DNA of 64,000 nucleotides from Alphaproteobacteria bacterium (GCA_021775965.1 JAJFGV010000113.1:62001-126000); one strand, 5' to 3'; positions 1 through 8,147 are shown, numbered from the stretch's first letter. Notes: a model not told the origin generated them from the sequence alone. Numbers and translations are program-made.

Positions 1-766
1 TGCCACGGATAATATTGCTGATCACGCCTTGCGAAACGGACACGGGCCGGTCTGGGTCAATCTCGCTATAAACCACATGCGCGGTCATGCCCCACACACC
101 ATCGGCCAGATCGGATGCGGCGATTTCCTTAAAGGGCTCAAAATCCATATGCAGCATGGCCGCAAGCGGCGCATCAACCACTGGCAATTCTTTGTGAGAA
201 TCACAGGCCGCGCGACCATGGCCGGGAATATGTTTGACCACCGGCGTAATCCCGGCGGCGAGGTAAGCCCGGCACATTGCCAGGCCGAGCTGCGCGACAA
301 TTTGCGGGTCATCGGAAAAGGCGCGATCACCGATCACCTCGTCGGTTTCCCCACAGAGGACATCCAACACCGGCGCGCAGTTAACATTAACGCCGGCCTC
401 CACCAGTTCCTGAGCCATCTGCAGAGTTACGAAACGTATCGTTTCAATTGCGCCAGAGAGATCGCCCTCTTTAGCCTTATCACCATAGGTTTTCATTGGC
501 TCTTGCTGACGCCATTCCGGCGGACTTAAACGCTGCACCCGCCCGCCTTCCTGATCAATCAGAATCGGACAGTCTTTGCAACCCACGCATTCACGCAAAT
601 CATCGGTGAGTTTTTTTAGCTGTTCGGGGTTCTCACAATTGCGGGCAAAAAGAATAAAGCCGAACGGCTTCGACCGCTGAAAAAATTCTCTTTCTGCTTC
701 CGTCAGCTCGGGCCCTGATAGTGAAAAAATAACTGCAAGCGCATCTTCATGCTTACTTCGTAACAA
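1..766 (-). CDS. nagZ: beta-N-acetylhexosaminidase NagZ, C-terminus cut off by window edge
   Basis: Glycoside hydrolase family 3 enzyme that removes N-acetylglucosamine from anhydro-muropeptides in cytoplasmic peptidoglycan recycling. About 255 residues are visible on the minus strand and the frame is open to base 1; the family is usually near 340 residues. Visible motifs are LIDQEGGRVQRL, GVNVNCAPVLDV and KHIPGHGRA followed by DSH and LPVVDA, which form the substrate pocket and the His-containing catalytic loop. No ATG fits the N-terminus. A TTG at 766 gives a start followed by AVIFSLSGPELTEAE, as expected for the family, and overlaps the end of the SPOR gene by 14 bases. That overlap and the usual alphaproteobacterial SPOR–nagZ order suggest co-transcription. 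Family call is very secure, start moderately so. Confidence 0.92.
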   Translation of the reverse strand, partial: MLRSKHEDALAVIFSLSGPELTEAEREFFQRSKPFGFILFARNCENPEQLKKLTDDLRECVGCKDCPILIDQEGGRVQRLSPPEWRQQEPMKTYGDKAKEGDLSGAIETIRFVTLQMAQELVEAGVNVNCAPVLDVLCGETDEVIGDRAFSDDPQIVAQLGLAMCRAYLAAGITPVVKHIPGHGRAACDSHKELPVVDAPLAAMLHMDFEPFKEIAASDLADGVWGMTAHVVYSEIDPDRPVSVSQGVISNIIRG

Positions 767-1820
767 GACAGGCTCCGGGCTTTTGTGCCTTGATTGAGCC
801 GCAGAGCTGGCTTGCGTATTCCTTACTATATGGCCCGACGCGGATACGATAATAGGTGCCGCGCTCACCAAGATTGGCTTCCTGCACGGTGTAATCCAAG
901 CCATTCAGATCAGATGAAAACTTTTTCTGCAGCTTCGTCCACTCGGCCTTTGTCGCGCCTTGTGATTGCACACTCGCCAACTGCACAAAATAATCACCGG
1001 GTGCGGCCACAGACGATACCGCCCCGCCAGCCGCTCCTGCTGCCGGTTCAATACTCGCAAGCTCTTGCGCTGTTGGAACTTTAGCGGCTTGCTGTGACGC
1101 CGCCGCATTGGCAACCGCCGCTTCTGGTGCTGCCGCAGCTTCACCGTCTTTCTTGTCCAGAACCGAACGCACAAACGCAATCGTATCCGGCGAAGCGCCG
1201 GGCGTATGAAGCTCAGGGCGTTCTGCCGCCGCTGTCTTTGTCGGTTTGGCCAGATCTTGCGGTGAAATCTTTTCCACTTCCTGCTTCACCATTTTGGTGG
1301 TGCCCTGCGCTGCATCGCCAGCCTCTGTCGCACCTTCTGTGGCTGCTTCAGCATCTTCTTTCACAGCGTCTTCGACCTGCTCTTCAAAAGCTGCTAATTT
1401 ATCGACCGCTTCTTCCGCCGTGTCATTGGCCAGTAAATTTTCTATCGGCGCGCCTTCTTCGCCATCGTTGCGCACTGTGTCAAACACCGTGCTATCGCGA
1501 AAAGGGATTTCCATGCCACCCGGCTCATCCGGCGCGGTTTTAAACGGACGTGCATCGGCCTGCACAATCGGCACGGCGACCGCTTCTTCCTCAGAAGAGT
1601 CGGGATAGCTGGCCATGATGATTGCCGCAAAAGCAATCCCAACCAAAAGCAAAATACATGTCGCCGCCAACGGGCTCTTTAATTGCCCTGCGATCTTCGG
1701 TCCGAATATCTTTTCGGTCAGCCCACGTTTTTGAGCGCCAGCCTGTGGCGCCTGATCATAGTGATCATAGTTGTATTGTTGATTTTGGTATTGGTTGTGA
1801 CCTTGGTCCATAATATCCAT
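753..1820 (-). CDS. SPOR-domain inner-membrane protein
   Basis: Bitopic membrane protein with a periplasmic peptidoglycan-binding SPOR domain; such proteins gather at the division septum by binding denuded glycan strands. The first 45 or so residues are Gln/Tyr/Asn-rich and cytoplasmic. One transmembrane helix (CILLLVGIAFAAIIM) follows, then a long Ala/Glu-rich low-complexity linker, then a C-terminal SPOR domain of about 75 residues starting GDYFVQLASVQS and containing YYRIRVGPYS. I start at the ATG at 1820; one at 1811 is equally possible, and the frame stays open to 1907 without a convincing start. It lies between dgt and nagZ. In related genomes, as I recall, argS usually sits between dgt and this gene; it is absent here. 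Confidence 0.85.
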   Translation of the reverse strand: MDIMDQGHNQYQNQQYNYDHYDQAPQAGAQKRGLTEKIFGPKIAGQLKSPLAATCILLLVGIAFAAIIMASYPDSSEEEAVAVPIVQADARPFKTAPDEPGGMEIPFRDSTVFDTVRNDGEEGAPIENLLANDTAEEAVDKLAAFEEQVEDAVKEDAEAATEGATEAGDAAQGTTKMVKQEVEKISPQDLAKPTKTAAAERPELHTPGASPDTIAFVRSVLDKKDGEAAAAPEAAVANAAASQQAAKVPTAQELASIEPAAGAAGGAVSSVAAPGDYFVQLASVQSQGATKAEWTKLQKKFSSDLNGLDYTVQEANLGERGTYYRIRVGPYSKEYASQLCGSIKAQKPGACLVTK

Positions 1821-1863
1821 CCCGTAAACGCAGTTGATGAGTGTGACGATTCGAGTCCTAGTG

Positions 1864-3075
1864 TTAGCGCAAATCCCAATAAAGGTCAAAAAGCCGCTCA
1901 TGCTCACGAATCGCGTATCTATCAGTCATTCCGGCGATGTAATCCGCAATCACTCTGGCTCTGGCCGCCTCATTCGCATGCCCCCCGGCCTCTTCCACCC
2001 GCTTCTGCCAATGGTCCGGCAGCACCTGATAATTCCTGTGGAAAGCTTGGAACAGATCACCAACGATCCGCTCGACCTTCAGCCAGATGCGGTTCATCGT
2101 GTAATGCTTATACATGCGCTCGAACAAAAACCCGCGCAGCTCATCGACCTTTTTCTTCATCCCATCTGAGAACGCGACAATCTGAGTACCGGCATTGCGA
2201 ACATCATCGGCGCTTTGCGGGTTTACTTTTTTCAGACGTTTTTTTGTTTCAACCAAAACGTCATCGACCATCGCGCCAATCATTTCGCGGATCATTTCCT
2301 GCACAACGTAGCGGCGCGCGATATCTTTATGATTGTCGTTCACCACTTTCAAAGCATCACGCAACAATGTCACCTCGTCCAGATCATCAAGCGCAAACAA
2401 CCCGGCACGCAAACCGTCTTCAACATCGTGATTGTTATAAGCAATATCATCCGACAGTGCCGCGACTTGCGCCTCGAGTGAAGCATGCGTGCTCAGACCG
2501 AGATCAACTTGTTCCTGCAATGCTGCGACAGCGATGTGCGGTTTGCCTTCCATAGGACCGTTATGTTTGACCACACCTTCCAGCGTTTCCCATGTCATGT
2601 TAAGACCGTTCCATTGTGGGTAGCGCCGCTCCAATGTCGTCAGCACGCGCAACGATTGATCATTGTGATCAAATCCACCGTAATCTTTCATGGCCAGATC
2701 AAGAAATTCTTCGCCGATATGCGCAAAGGGCGTGTGACCAAGATCATGGGCCAATGCAATCGACTCGGCGAGATCTTCATTGACCATCAACGCGCGCGCC
2801 AGCGTTCTTGTGACCTGCGCCACTTCTAATGTGTGGGTGAGCCGCGTGCGGTAATGATCACCCTCATCATTCACAAATACCTGTGTTTTGTCTTTCAGGC
2901 GGCGAAAAGCGCTGGAATGGATAATGCGATCACGGTCGCGCTGGAACGGCGTTCTGTGACGACTTTCCGGCTCTTTATGGATGCGGCCCTGGGTCTGGTC
3001 CGGGCGGCAGGCATAGCTGGCCAGCGGCAAAGCACAGTAATTATAAGATGTTTGATCGATCGCAGGATTGCCCAT
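1864..3075 (-). CDS. dgt: deoxyguanosinetriphosphate triphosphohydrolase-like HD protein
   Basis: dNTP triphosphohydrolase of the HD superfamily, which hydrolyses dGTP or other dNTPs to the nucleoside and tripolyphosphate and so affects nucleotide pools. Of 403 residues, the N-terminal part has RTPFQRDRDRIIHS and FRRLKDKTQVF, then the metal-binding residues: His in RTRLTHTLEVAQ and the HD pair in ALAHDLGHTPF. Length and motifs fit the dGTPase type-2 group. A ribosome binding site (GGAAGG) lies 5 bases before the ATG. The gene is divergent from and slightly overlaps the promoter of the ErpA-like gene, an arrangement common in Alphaproteobacteria. Confidence 0.92.
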   Translation of the reverse strand: MGNPAIDQTSYNYCALPLASYACRPDQTQGRIHKEPESRHRTPFQRDRDRIIHSSAFRRLKDKTQVFVNDEGDHYRTRLTHTLEVAQVTRTLARALMVNEDLAESIALAHDLGHTPFAHIGEEFLDLAMKDYGGFDHNDQSLRVLTTLERRYPQWNGLNMTWETLEGVVKHNGPMEGKPHIAVAALQEQVDLGLSTHASLEAQVAALSDDIAYNNHDVEDGLRAGLFALDDLDEVTLLRDALKVVNDNHKDIARRYVVQEMIREMIGAMVDDVLVETKKRLKKVNPQSADDVRNAGTQIVAFSDGMKKKVDELRGFLFERMYKHYTMNRIWLKVERIVGDLFQAFHRNYQVLPDHWQKRVEEAGGHANEAARARVIADYIAGMTDRYAIREHERLFDLYWDLR

Positions 3076-3097
3076 AGTGCCTTCCGTACTATATAAT
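3068..3097 (+). promoter_or_regulatory. sigma70-type promoter, probably giving a leaderless mRNA
   Basis: TTGCCC at 3068-3073, an 18-base spacer and a perfect TATAAT at 3092-3097. The ATG of the ErpA-like gene starts at 3104, six bases after the -10 box, where transcription itself would be expected to begin. There is no Shine-Dalgarno sequence. The promoter overlaps the first codons of dgt on the other strand, so the two transcripts may interfere. Confidence 0.6.
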
Positions 3098-3103
3098 GGT
3101 TAT

Positions 3104-3421
3104 ATGACCATAACCGTTGAACCCAGCGCCGTAAAGCGCATTCAGAAATTACGTGAAGCCCAGGGCAAAGAGGCGTTGATGTTGCGCATAATTGTCGAGG
3201 GCGGTGGCTGTTCAGGATTTCAATACAAAATGGAACTAACGGAAGAGCTGACCGATAAAGATCAGACTTTTGAATCGGCCGTCGTCACCGATGATATTTC
3301 TCTCGGCTTTCTAGATGGCACGACCATCCGATTCGAAGAAGGACTCATCGGGTCCGAATTCAAACTAGACAACCCCAACGCGGTTTCCGGCTGCGGTTGC
3401 GGAAGTTCTTTTTCTGTGTAG
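3104..3421 (+). CDS. erpA: A-type iron-sulfur carrier (ErpA/IscA/HesB family)
   Basis: Small Fe-S cluster insertion protein of 105 residues. The three conserved cysteines are visible: one in GGGCSGFQY near residue 36 and two in the C-terminal SGCGCGSSFSV. These residues hold the cluster passed to apoproteins. The frame opens at 3068, but the homologous part starts at MTITVEPSAV (3104), directly behind a strong -10 box. The divergent dgt gene is a usual neighbour. The family is secure; ErpA rather than IscA or SufA is judged from the isolated position away from isc/suf genes and from the C-terminus. Confidence 0.88.
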   Translation: MTITVEPSAVKRIQKLREAQGKEALMLRIIVEGGGCSGFQYKMELTEELTDKDQTFESAVVTDDISLGFLDGTTIRFEEGLIGSEFKLDNPNAVSGCGCGSSFSV

Positions 3422-3475
3422 AATCCACTCTCGTTGAGTCGTTCAAAATCATTACAAAAGCGCGAGAGAAATATC

Positions 3476-3859
3476 ATGACTGAATCATCTGAAAAAACAC
3501 TATTTGAAAAACTTGGTGGCAAGCCAGCTGTTGAGGGCGCGGTAGACGCTTTCTACGAGAAGGTTATGGCTGACGACCGTATCAATTACCTGTTCGAGGG
3601 GACCGATATGAAGCGCCAGCGCGCTAAACAAAAAGCGTTCATGACGTATGCTTTTGGCGGAGCACCAAATTATAACGGCCTGTCGATGCGCAAGGCGCAT
3701 ACCCACCTGGTGGAAGAAAAGGGCCTGAATGACAGCCATTTCGATGCTGTTGCCGAAAACCTAAAAACCACTTTGGAAGAAATGGGCGTGGCCGCAGACT
3801 TAATAGGTGAAGTCATGAATGTCGTCGGCGGCACAAGGGACGATGTGTTGAATCGTTAG
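3476..3859 (+). CDS. group 1 truncated hemoglobin
   Basis: Small heme protein of 127 residues that binds O2 or NO. The N-terminal TLFEKLGGKPAVEGAVDAFYEKVMADD is split here as LFEKLGG and VDAFYEKV, both typical of the trHbN-like family. The motif LFEGTDMKRQRAKQKAF, the Gly-rich APNYNGLSMRKAH and the proximal His in RKAHTHLVEEKGL follow. I start at 3476, where the homologous region begins; the frame is open from 3434. A GCGAGAGA stretch upstream is only a weak ribosome binding site. It lies 54 bases after the Fe-S carrier gene and may be transcribed with it. Confidence 0.9.
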   Translation: MTESSEKTLFEKLGGKPAVEGAVDAFYEKVMADDRINYLFEGTDMKRQRAKQKAFMTYAFGGAPNYNGLSMRKAHTHLVEEKGLNDSHFDAVAENLKTTLEEMGVAADLIGEVMNVVGGTRDDVLNR

Positions 3860-3862
3860 GCC

Positions 3863-3890
3863 TTGCCCTTATATGGCGACCTGCTATCTT
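3863..3890 (+). promoter_or_regulatory. candidate promoter before xth, possibly leaderless
   Basis: TTGCCC (3863-3868), 16-base spacer, TATCTT (3885-3890), then seven bases to the ATG at 3898. The -35 hexamer is the same as before the ErpA-like gene. No Shine-Dalgarno sequence precedes the ATG, so transcription may begin at or next to the start codon. Confidence 0.4.
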
Positions 3891-3897
3891 TTCTCTC

Positions 3898-4662
3898 ATG
3901 AAAATAGCCATCTGGAATGTGAATTCGATCAAAACTCGCCTTGAACATGTAAAACGGTTTCTGGATGATTCCGGTGCCGACATATTAATGATGCAGGAAC
4001 TCAAAGGACTAGAGTTTCCTGAAGATGCGTTTAAAGAAGTTGGCTATCAATCGCAGGCCGTCACACAAAAGGCTTATAACGGTGTCGCCATATTGTCGAA
4101 AAAACCAGTGAGGGTCATCCATGATGAACTGCCCGGCGATAAAAAAGATAAGCAAGCGCGTTATCTCGAAGTCGAACAAGATGGCATACGCTTCATCAAT
4201 ATTTATTTACCCAACGGCAATCCCGTTGATACCGAAAAGTTTGATTATAAACTTGCGTGGATGGATCGGTTAATTACGCGGCTAAAAGATCTCACAAATA
4301 ACAACACCCCCTTCGCCATTGGCGGCGACTTTAATGTCATCCCCGAAGACAAAGATTGTCATGACCCAAAGCGCTGGAAAGACGATGCGCTATTTCGTAT
4401 TGAGAGCCGCAAGAGATTCCGTGCCATGCTTAACCTTGGCCTCACCGACGCGTTCCGCGTTTTTGACACACGCGCCGAACAATACAGTTTCTGGGATTAT
4501 CAAGCCGGTGCCTGGCCAAAAAACCACGGCATCCGCATTGATCACTTTTTGCTTTCGCCAACCATTGCCGATCGCCTGCAAAGCTGCACCATCGATGCCG
4601 GCCCGCGCGATTGGGAAAAGCCATCCGACCACACACCGGTTATTCTGGAGCTGGCAGCATGA
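3898..4662 (+). CDS. xth: exodeoxyribonuclease III
   Basis: AP endonuclease and 3'-5' exonuclease of base-excision repair, 254 residues, of the Mg-dependent endonuclease/exonuclease/phosphatase fold. Seen in order: MKIAIWNVNSIKTRLEH, the metal ligand Glu in DILMMQELKG, YNGVAILSK, RFINIYLPNG, the catalytic Asp/Asn in GGDFNVIPEDKD, FWDYQAGAW and the C-terminal RIDHFLLSP and PSDHTPVILEL with the general-base His. Length and motifs are standard. Its last codons overlap the next gene by four bases (ATGA). Confidence 0.95.
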   Translation: MKIAIWNVNSIKTRLEHVKRFLDDSGADILMMQELKGLEFPEDAFKEVGYQSQAVTQKAYNGVAILSKKPVRVIHDELPGDKKDKQARYLEVEQDGIRFINIYLPNGNPVDTEKFDYKLAWMDRLITRLKDLTNNNTPFAIGGDFNVIPEDKDCHDPKRWKDDALFRIESRKRFRAMLNLGLTDAFRVFDTRAEQYSFWDYQAGAWPKNHGIRIDHFLLSPTIADRLQSCTIDAGPRDWEKPSDHTPVILELAA

Positions 4663-5294
4663 AGTGTTTTCCTCTCATAGCCCTGCTCATTCTGTCCGCC
4701 TGCACTCTTTCAGCCTGCACTAGCACACCAAAAGACGCCGCAACTTATCTCGCGAAGAAAAATGTTTTTAATTATACCGACCACACAAATTTTCAACATT
4801 GCCGCGCTTATGGCTGCCGTGAGATTGATACAATAAAAATGTCACCAAAAGATTGGCAGGAGGTTGCCAAAAAATTTAAACCTTCCTCCACAAGCGCCCA
4901 TCAGGAACGCAAAAGAATTGCCGATGCCATCGGCACATTTGAAACCATAGTTGGCGCCGTCAATGGCACCGATCAGGATATCTTCGGCACCTTCAAAAAA
5001 GTTGGCACGAAGCAACATGATTGCGTTGATGAATCTGTGAACACCACCATTTACCTTTCATTGCTTGAGCAAGGCGGTTTTGTAAAATTTCATGATATCG
5101 GCGGGCCTGACACCAGAATCCCGCTGGTCCATTATGGCGGCGTCTGGCCGCATCAAACCGCGGTTATTTTCGAAAAAGACACGAAAGACGCCTATGCCGT
5201 AGATTCATGGTTCCACAACAATGGGTTTCCGGCGGAAATCGTACCCTTACAGGCGTGGAAAGACGGCTGGAAACCGCCAGAACATAAGAAATAG
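4659..5294 (+). CDS. lipoprotein with a transglutaminase-like Cys-His-Asp pattern
   Basis: A 211-residue lipoprotein starting in the ATGA overlap with xth, suggesting translational coupling. The short signal sequence has two lipobox-like sites, LSAC ending at Cys15 and Cys20. The family is not one I can name. The order Cys122 (QHDCVDESVNT), His165 (VWPHQTAV) and Asp182 (YAVDSWF) resembles the Cys-His-Asp triad of transglutaminase-like or papain-like folds; that function is an inference. The C-terminus (PLQAWKDGWKPP) looks conserved in type. It would be anchored in the periplasm after lipid attachment. Its link to DNA repair is probably only positional. Confidence 0.75.
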   Translation: MKCFPLIALLILSACTLSACTSTPKDAATYLAKKNVFNYTDHTNFQHCRAYGCREIDTIKMSPKDWQEVAKKFKPSSTSAHQERKRIADAIGTFETIVGAVNGTDQDIFGTFKKVGTKQHDCVDESVNTTIYLSLLEQGGFVKFHDIGGPDTRIPLVHYGGVWPHQTAVIFEKDTKDAYAVDSWFHNNGFPAEIVPLQAWKDGWKPPEHKK

Positions 5295-5377
5295 CATACA
5301 GATAGTGATTTCACGGCTCAGTCATGCTAAATTTTATGGAAGTTACATCGTGTCCATCTTCCTGAAGGTTATCCTCC

Positions 5378-6250
5378 ATGCTCAAAAAATTTAAAAAACC
5401 CGTGTTCGGACTGGCCGCGCTCAGTGCCCTCGTCCTTTCCGGCTGTCTTTTGCAAACCACCGAAATGCGCCACGAAGTCGCAGACCGCGTCGGACACGCC
5501 GCCTGGATGGTCGAGCGTGAAATCCCGGCCGCGCCATTTTCTTTGATGGCCTATGAGCGCATTCATGATCGCGGCGGCATCGCCAATCTTTATATAGAAG
5601 GCGATGGCTCGCTTGAGCACGCTTCAGATAACGCCACCCCGAAAAACCCGGTTACATTGCATCTGGCTTCAAAGGACAAAGCTGATAATCTGATTTACAT
5701 CGCCCGCCCCTGCCAATATAGCGGCATGCTGGACGAGGCCGAGAGTTGCAGCGCCGAACAGTGGCGTGATCGCCTTTATGCACCCGAGGTGACGCGCGCC
5801 TATGGCACCGCGATGAATGAAATTAAAAAGCGCTACAATATTTCCGGCTTTAACCTCGTTGGTTTTGATGGCGGCGCTGTCATCGCGGCAAATCTGGCCG
5901 GAAAACGTGATGACGTCCGCAGTCTACGCACCGTCGCCGGCAAGCTTGATAAGATCAGCAATCCAGGGAATTTGAATGACATCCCGCAACGTCATTTTGT
6001 TGGCGGCCAGGACGAAGACGTCCCACCAGCCGTGCTGCATGATTATATGAAGCAAATATCCCCTAGCAGATGCGCCGAATACAGCTTCATTCAGGAAGCC
6101 GCGCATGACGAAGGCTGGGTTGATAAATGGCCGGAGCTGCTCAAGGAACCTGTTGCCTGTAAAGGTCCGGTCAGAGAGTTCGATGCGCTGGATCTGTTGC
6201 CGTATGATCCACCGATCTTTACCGCCAGACCAAAACCAGCGAAGCCTTAG
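5378..6250 (+). CDS. alpha/beta-hydrolase-like lipoprotein with Asp at the nucleophile position
   Basis: Predicted lipoprotein of 290 residues with lipobox LSGC at Cys23. The later part resembles secreted alpha/beta hydrolases: a nucleophile-elbow segment FNLVGFDGGAVIAA, an acid-bearing loop HFVGGQDEDVPP and a His in AAHDEGWVDKW (His243). The usual G-x-S-x-G is G-F-D164-G-G, so Asp replaces the expected Ser. Asp nucleophiles occur in haloalkane dehalogenases and epoxide hydrolases, but a catalytically dead or scaffold protein is also possible. Four cysteines in the middle may form disulfides. A GAAGG sequence about 10 bases upstream may be the ribosome binding site. Its stop overlaps that of the convergent gene. 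Confidence 0.75.
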   Translation: MLKKFKKPVFGLAALSALVLSGCLLQTTEMRHEVADRVGHAAWMVEREIPAAPFSLMAYERIHDRGGIANLYIEGDGSLEHASDNATPKNPVTLHLASKDKADNLIYIARPCQYSGMLDEAESCSAEQWRDRLYAPEVTRAYGTAMNEIKKRYNISGFNLVGFDGGAVIAANLAGKRDDVRSLRTVAGKLDKISNPGNLNDIPQRHFVGGQDEDVPPAVLHDYMKQISPSRCAEYSFIQEAAHDEGWVDKWPELLKEPVACKGPVREFDALDLLPYDPPIFTARPKPAKP

Positions 6251-6873
6251 CAGTCCTTGGCAAGCCGCAGATCGGTAAGTAATTCTTTTTCTGGTACTCT
6301 GGTAATTCCCGATACGGGAATTTGTTCATATTGATTTTCGTATACCAAGTTTATGAGCTCATCAATGCAGAGCCCAATTGCTCCCACACTCTCATTGTGT
6401 GCCCCAATATTAAATAAGTGACCTAGAGATTCTTTTGTTTCAAGAAGAAGAGACCCAAGATAGACATCATTATCTTTGTGTTTTCTTGCTGGCTTTTGGT
6501 CGTTTTGTAAATTTTCAATAACCCCTACTGCAGCTTTTAATATTGCTCTTGTCTTAAGCACTTGATTAATAGCTTGCTGAAGTTGTTCAACTCTTTGCGT
6601 TGCAGTAGAGCCGCCCAAAGACTCTAGTGCGTGATTTTCAACCAAAGTCGGGAGTATGCTATTAAAATCATCACTCAACTGAACATCTAATGCTTGCAAT
6701 CGATTCTTACGAAAGGCTAGGCCCATACTCTTACGAGAATCCTCACTCTCTCTGTCCATACGTCTGTCTATGCTTTTTTCACTGCTTATACTATCCGCAA
6801 GGTCTTCCAGCCAAACAGCAGTATTTTCTCTCCATTCATCTATTTTTTCTAGTAACTGATCCAGCAAATGCAT
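6247..6873 (-). CDS. hypothetical helical protein
   Basis: No family recognised. The protein of 208 residues appears almost entirely helical, with charged N-terminal heptads (LLDQLLEKIDEWRE), a basic/acidic stretch around residues 35-50 and no signal peptide or membrane helix. I start at 6873 because GGAG lies seven bases upstream; the ATG at 6891 is an alternative with a weaker site. Its base composition appears lower in GC than the neighbours, a hint of acquisition or of fast evolution. It converges on the hydrolase gene with overlapping stop codons. Confidence 0.6.
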   Translation of the reverse strand: MHLLDQLLEKIDEWRENTAVWLEDLADSISSEKSIDRRMDRESEDSRKSMGLAFRKNRLQALDVQLSDDFNSILPTLVENHALESLGGSTATQRVEQLQQAINQVLKTRAILKAAVGVIENLQNDQKPARKHKDNDVYLGSLLLETKESLGHLFNIGAHNESVGAIGLCIDELINLVYENQYEQIPVSGITRVPEKELLTDLRLAKDC

Positions 6874-6938
6874 CGCATGTCTCCAACTCATTAAATTTTC
6901 CAGAACTTATATAAAAATTACGGAAAAGTCAAAGTTTT

Positions 6939-7109
6939 TTATTGCGTAGGAGTATGCACGCCTTCTGACAGGCGGTTTGTCTGATCGGTAGATCCGCGCC
7001 CTATTTTCTTATCCGGGAACTGGTCTTCGGGTGTGTCTGCATTTGTATCGTCATCTATAGCACATCCACGAAACCTCGACGAAGCTTCTATGTTATCACC
7101 TCTACTCAT
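6939..7109 (-). CDS. small hypothetical protein, 56 aa
   Basis: A short frame with a strong ribosome binding site (AAGGAGAA, five bases before the ATG at 7109). The product begins MSRGDNIEASSRF and is hydrophilic and acidic in the middle (DDDTNADTPEDQ), with no membrane segment. No family recognised. It lies just downstream of tRNA-Thr on the same strand and upstream of the hypothetical helical gene, with which it could share a transcript. Confidence 0.5.
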   Translation of the reverse strand: MSRGDNIEASSRFRGCAIDDDTNADTPEDQFPDKKIGRGSTDQTNRLSEGVHTPTQ

Positions 7110-7136
7110 TGGCTTTCTCCTTACTTGTTACGCAAA

Positions 7137-7211
7137 TGGTGCCACGGGAGAGAATTGAACTCTCGACCTCGTCATTACCAATGACGCGCTCTACCACTGA
7201 GCTACCGCGGC
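7137..7211 (-). tRNA. tRNA-Thr (anticodon GGT)
   Basis: Read on the minus strand, a 75-base cloverleaf: acceptor GCCGCGG pairs with CCGTGGC with one G-U, D-arm AGCTCAGTGGTAGAGC, anticodon stem CGTCA/TGACG around loop TTGGTAA with anticodon GGT, T-arm with GTTCAATTC, and CCA encoded in the genome. Confidence 0.96.
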
Positions 7212-7315
7212 CTATCGGCCGATAAGGGTTTTCCCCAGCCGCGGACGGACGTTACAATAAAATTTCTGGCCTGTCACGGCTGATTTTGCCTATGCTTGGG
7301 CTAGGATCAAAACAT

Positions 7316-7444
7316 ATGCCTTCGAAACAAAAACAGGATAAGCTGGATAAACGCGCGGATGCCCTGCGCGGCAACCTCAAAAAGCGCAAAGCGGCGCAAA
7401 AGAAGGCCAAAGCAGCAAAAGACAAACCCACAAAGGACAAGTAA
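7316..7444 (+). CDS. small basic protein upstream of dcd, 42 aa
   Basis: Lys/Arg/Ala-rich peptide starting [19 protein letters not shown] and ending at 7444, one base before the TTG proposed as the dcd start. Small proteins of this type ([16 protein letters not shown]) occur, as I recall, next to dcd or similar genes in Alphaproteobacteria; the role is unknown. It has no signal peptide and is a likely single charged helix. The tight spacing suggests coupling to dcd. Confidence 0.55.
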   Translation: MPSKQKQDKLDKRADALRGNLKKRKAAQKKAKAAKDKPTKDK

Positions 7445-7445
7445 C

Positions 7446-8099
7446 TTGGAATACATCAAATCACCGGCCGATAAAGAGCAAGCTTATGGCGGTCGCCCCG
7501 CCCCCAATGAAGGCCCGACCGATTTCGCCGATATGGCCACCCTGCCCGGTTTGCTGGCCGATCACCAGATCCGCGATCTAGCTGAAAAGCAGGGCATGAT
7601 TGAGCCTTTTGTTGAAAAACAAAAGAAAGACGGCGTGATTTCCTATGGCCTGTCCTCTTACGGCTATGATGCGCGCTGCGCCCCTGATTTCAAGATTTTT
7701 ACCAATGTTGACAATGCTTTAGTCGACCCCAAAAACTTCTCTGATCAGAGCTTTGTTGACCGGAACAGCGACATTTGCGTCATCCCGCCCAATAGCTTTG
7801 TTCTCACCCACACGACCGAGTATTTCCGCATTCCCAAAGACGTGCTGGTCATTTGTCTGGGCAAAAGCACCTATGCGCGCTGCGGCCTGATCGTCAACGT
7901 CACGCCGCTGGAGCCCGGCTGGGAAGGCCATGTCACACTCGAGATTTCCAACACCACCCCCCTGCCGGCCCGCGTTTACGCCAATGAAGGCGTCGCCCAG
8001 TTCCTGTTCTTTAAAGGCAGCAGCGCTTGCGAAACCAGCTATGCCGACCGCGCCGGCAAATATATGGGCCAAAAAGGGGTTACGTTGCCTAAGCTCTAG
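7446..8099 (+). CDS. dcd: dCTP deaminase
   Basis: Converts dCTP to dUTP, feeding dTMP synthesis. The motifs [36 protein letters not shown] with the catalytic Glu, [12 protein letters not shown] and the C-terminal [15 protein letters not shown] are as in alphaproteobacterial Dcd of about 185 residues. I start at a TTG (7446) because AAAGGA lies about eight bases upstream; this gives 217 residues with an N-terminal extension of about 30. The ATG at 7533 gives the classical length but has no ribosome binding site. The 42-aa gene ends one base before the TTG. Confidence 0.92.
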   Translation: MEYIKSPADKEQAYGGRPAPNEGPTDFADMATLPGLLADHQIRDLAEKQGMIEPFVEKQKKDGVISYGLSSYGYDARCAPDFKIFTNVDNALVDPKNFSDQSFVDRNSDICVIPPNSFVLTHTTEYFRIPKDVLVICLGKSTYARCGLIVNVTPLEPGWEGHVTLEISNTTPLPARVYANEGVAQFLFFKGSSACETSYADRAGKYMGQKGVTLPKL

Positions 8100-8111
8100 A
8101 CTATGCAAACC

Positions 8112-8140
8112 TTGACAGCTTACTAATATTTTAGTAACTT
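8112..8140 (+). promoter_or_regulatory. promoter with embedded inverted repeat before the HTH–murA gene
   Basis: A perfect -35 TTGACA (8112-8117) is followed after 17 bases by TAACTT (8135-8140). Inside lies the inverted repeat TTACTAA-TATT-TTAGTAA (8120-8137), a good shape for an operator bound by a Cro-like dimer. The ATG at 8148 is seven bases beyond the -10 box and has no Shine-Dalgarno sequence, so the mRNA may be leaderless. That the fused HTH domain binds here is inference. Confidence 0.55.
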
Positions 8141-8147
8141 TCCATAC

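Noticed and set aside
29-529. 166-codon open frame on the plus strand
   Set aside because: It is the antisense of nagZ, whose frame shows clear family motifs. No ribosome binding site.
1683-2555. 290-codon open frame on the plus strand
   Set aside because: Runs antisense to the SPOR gene and dgt; sequence composition is Arg/Pro/Ser-rich as expected for a shadow frame.
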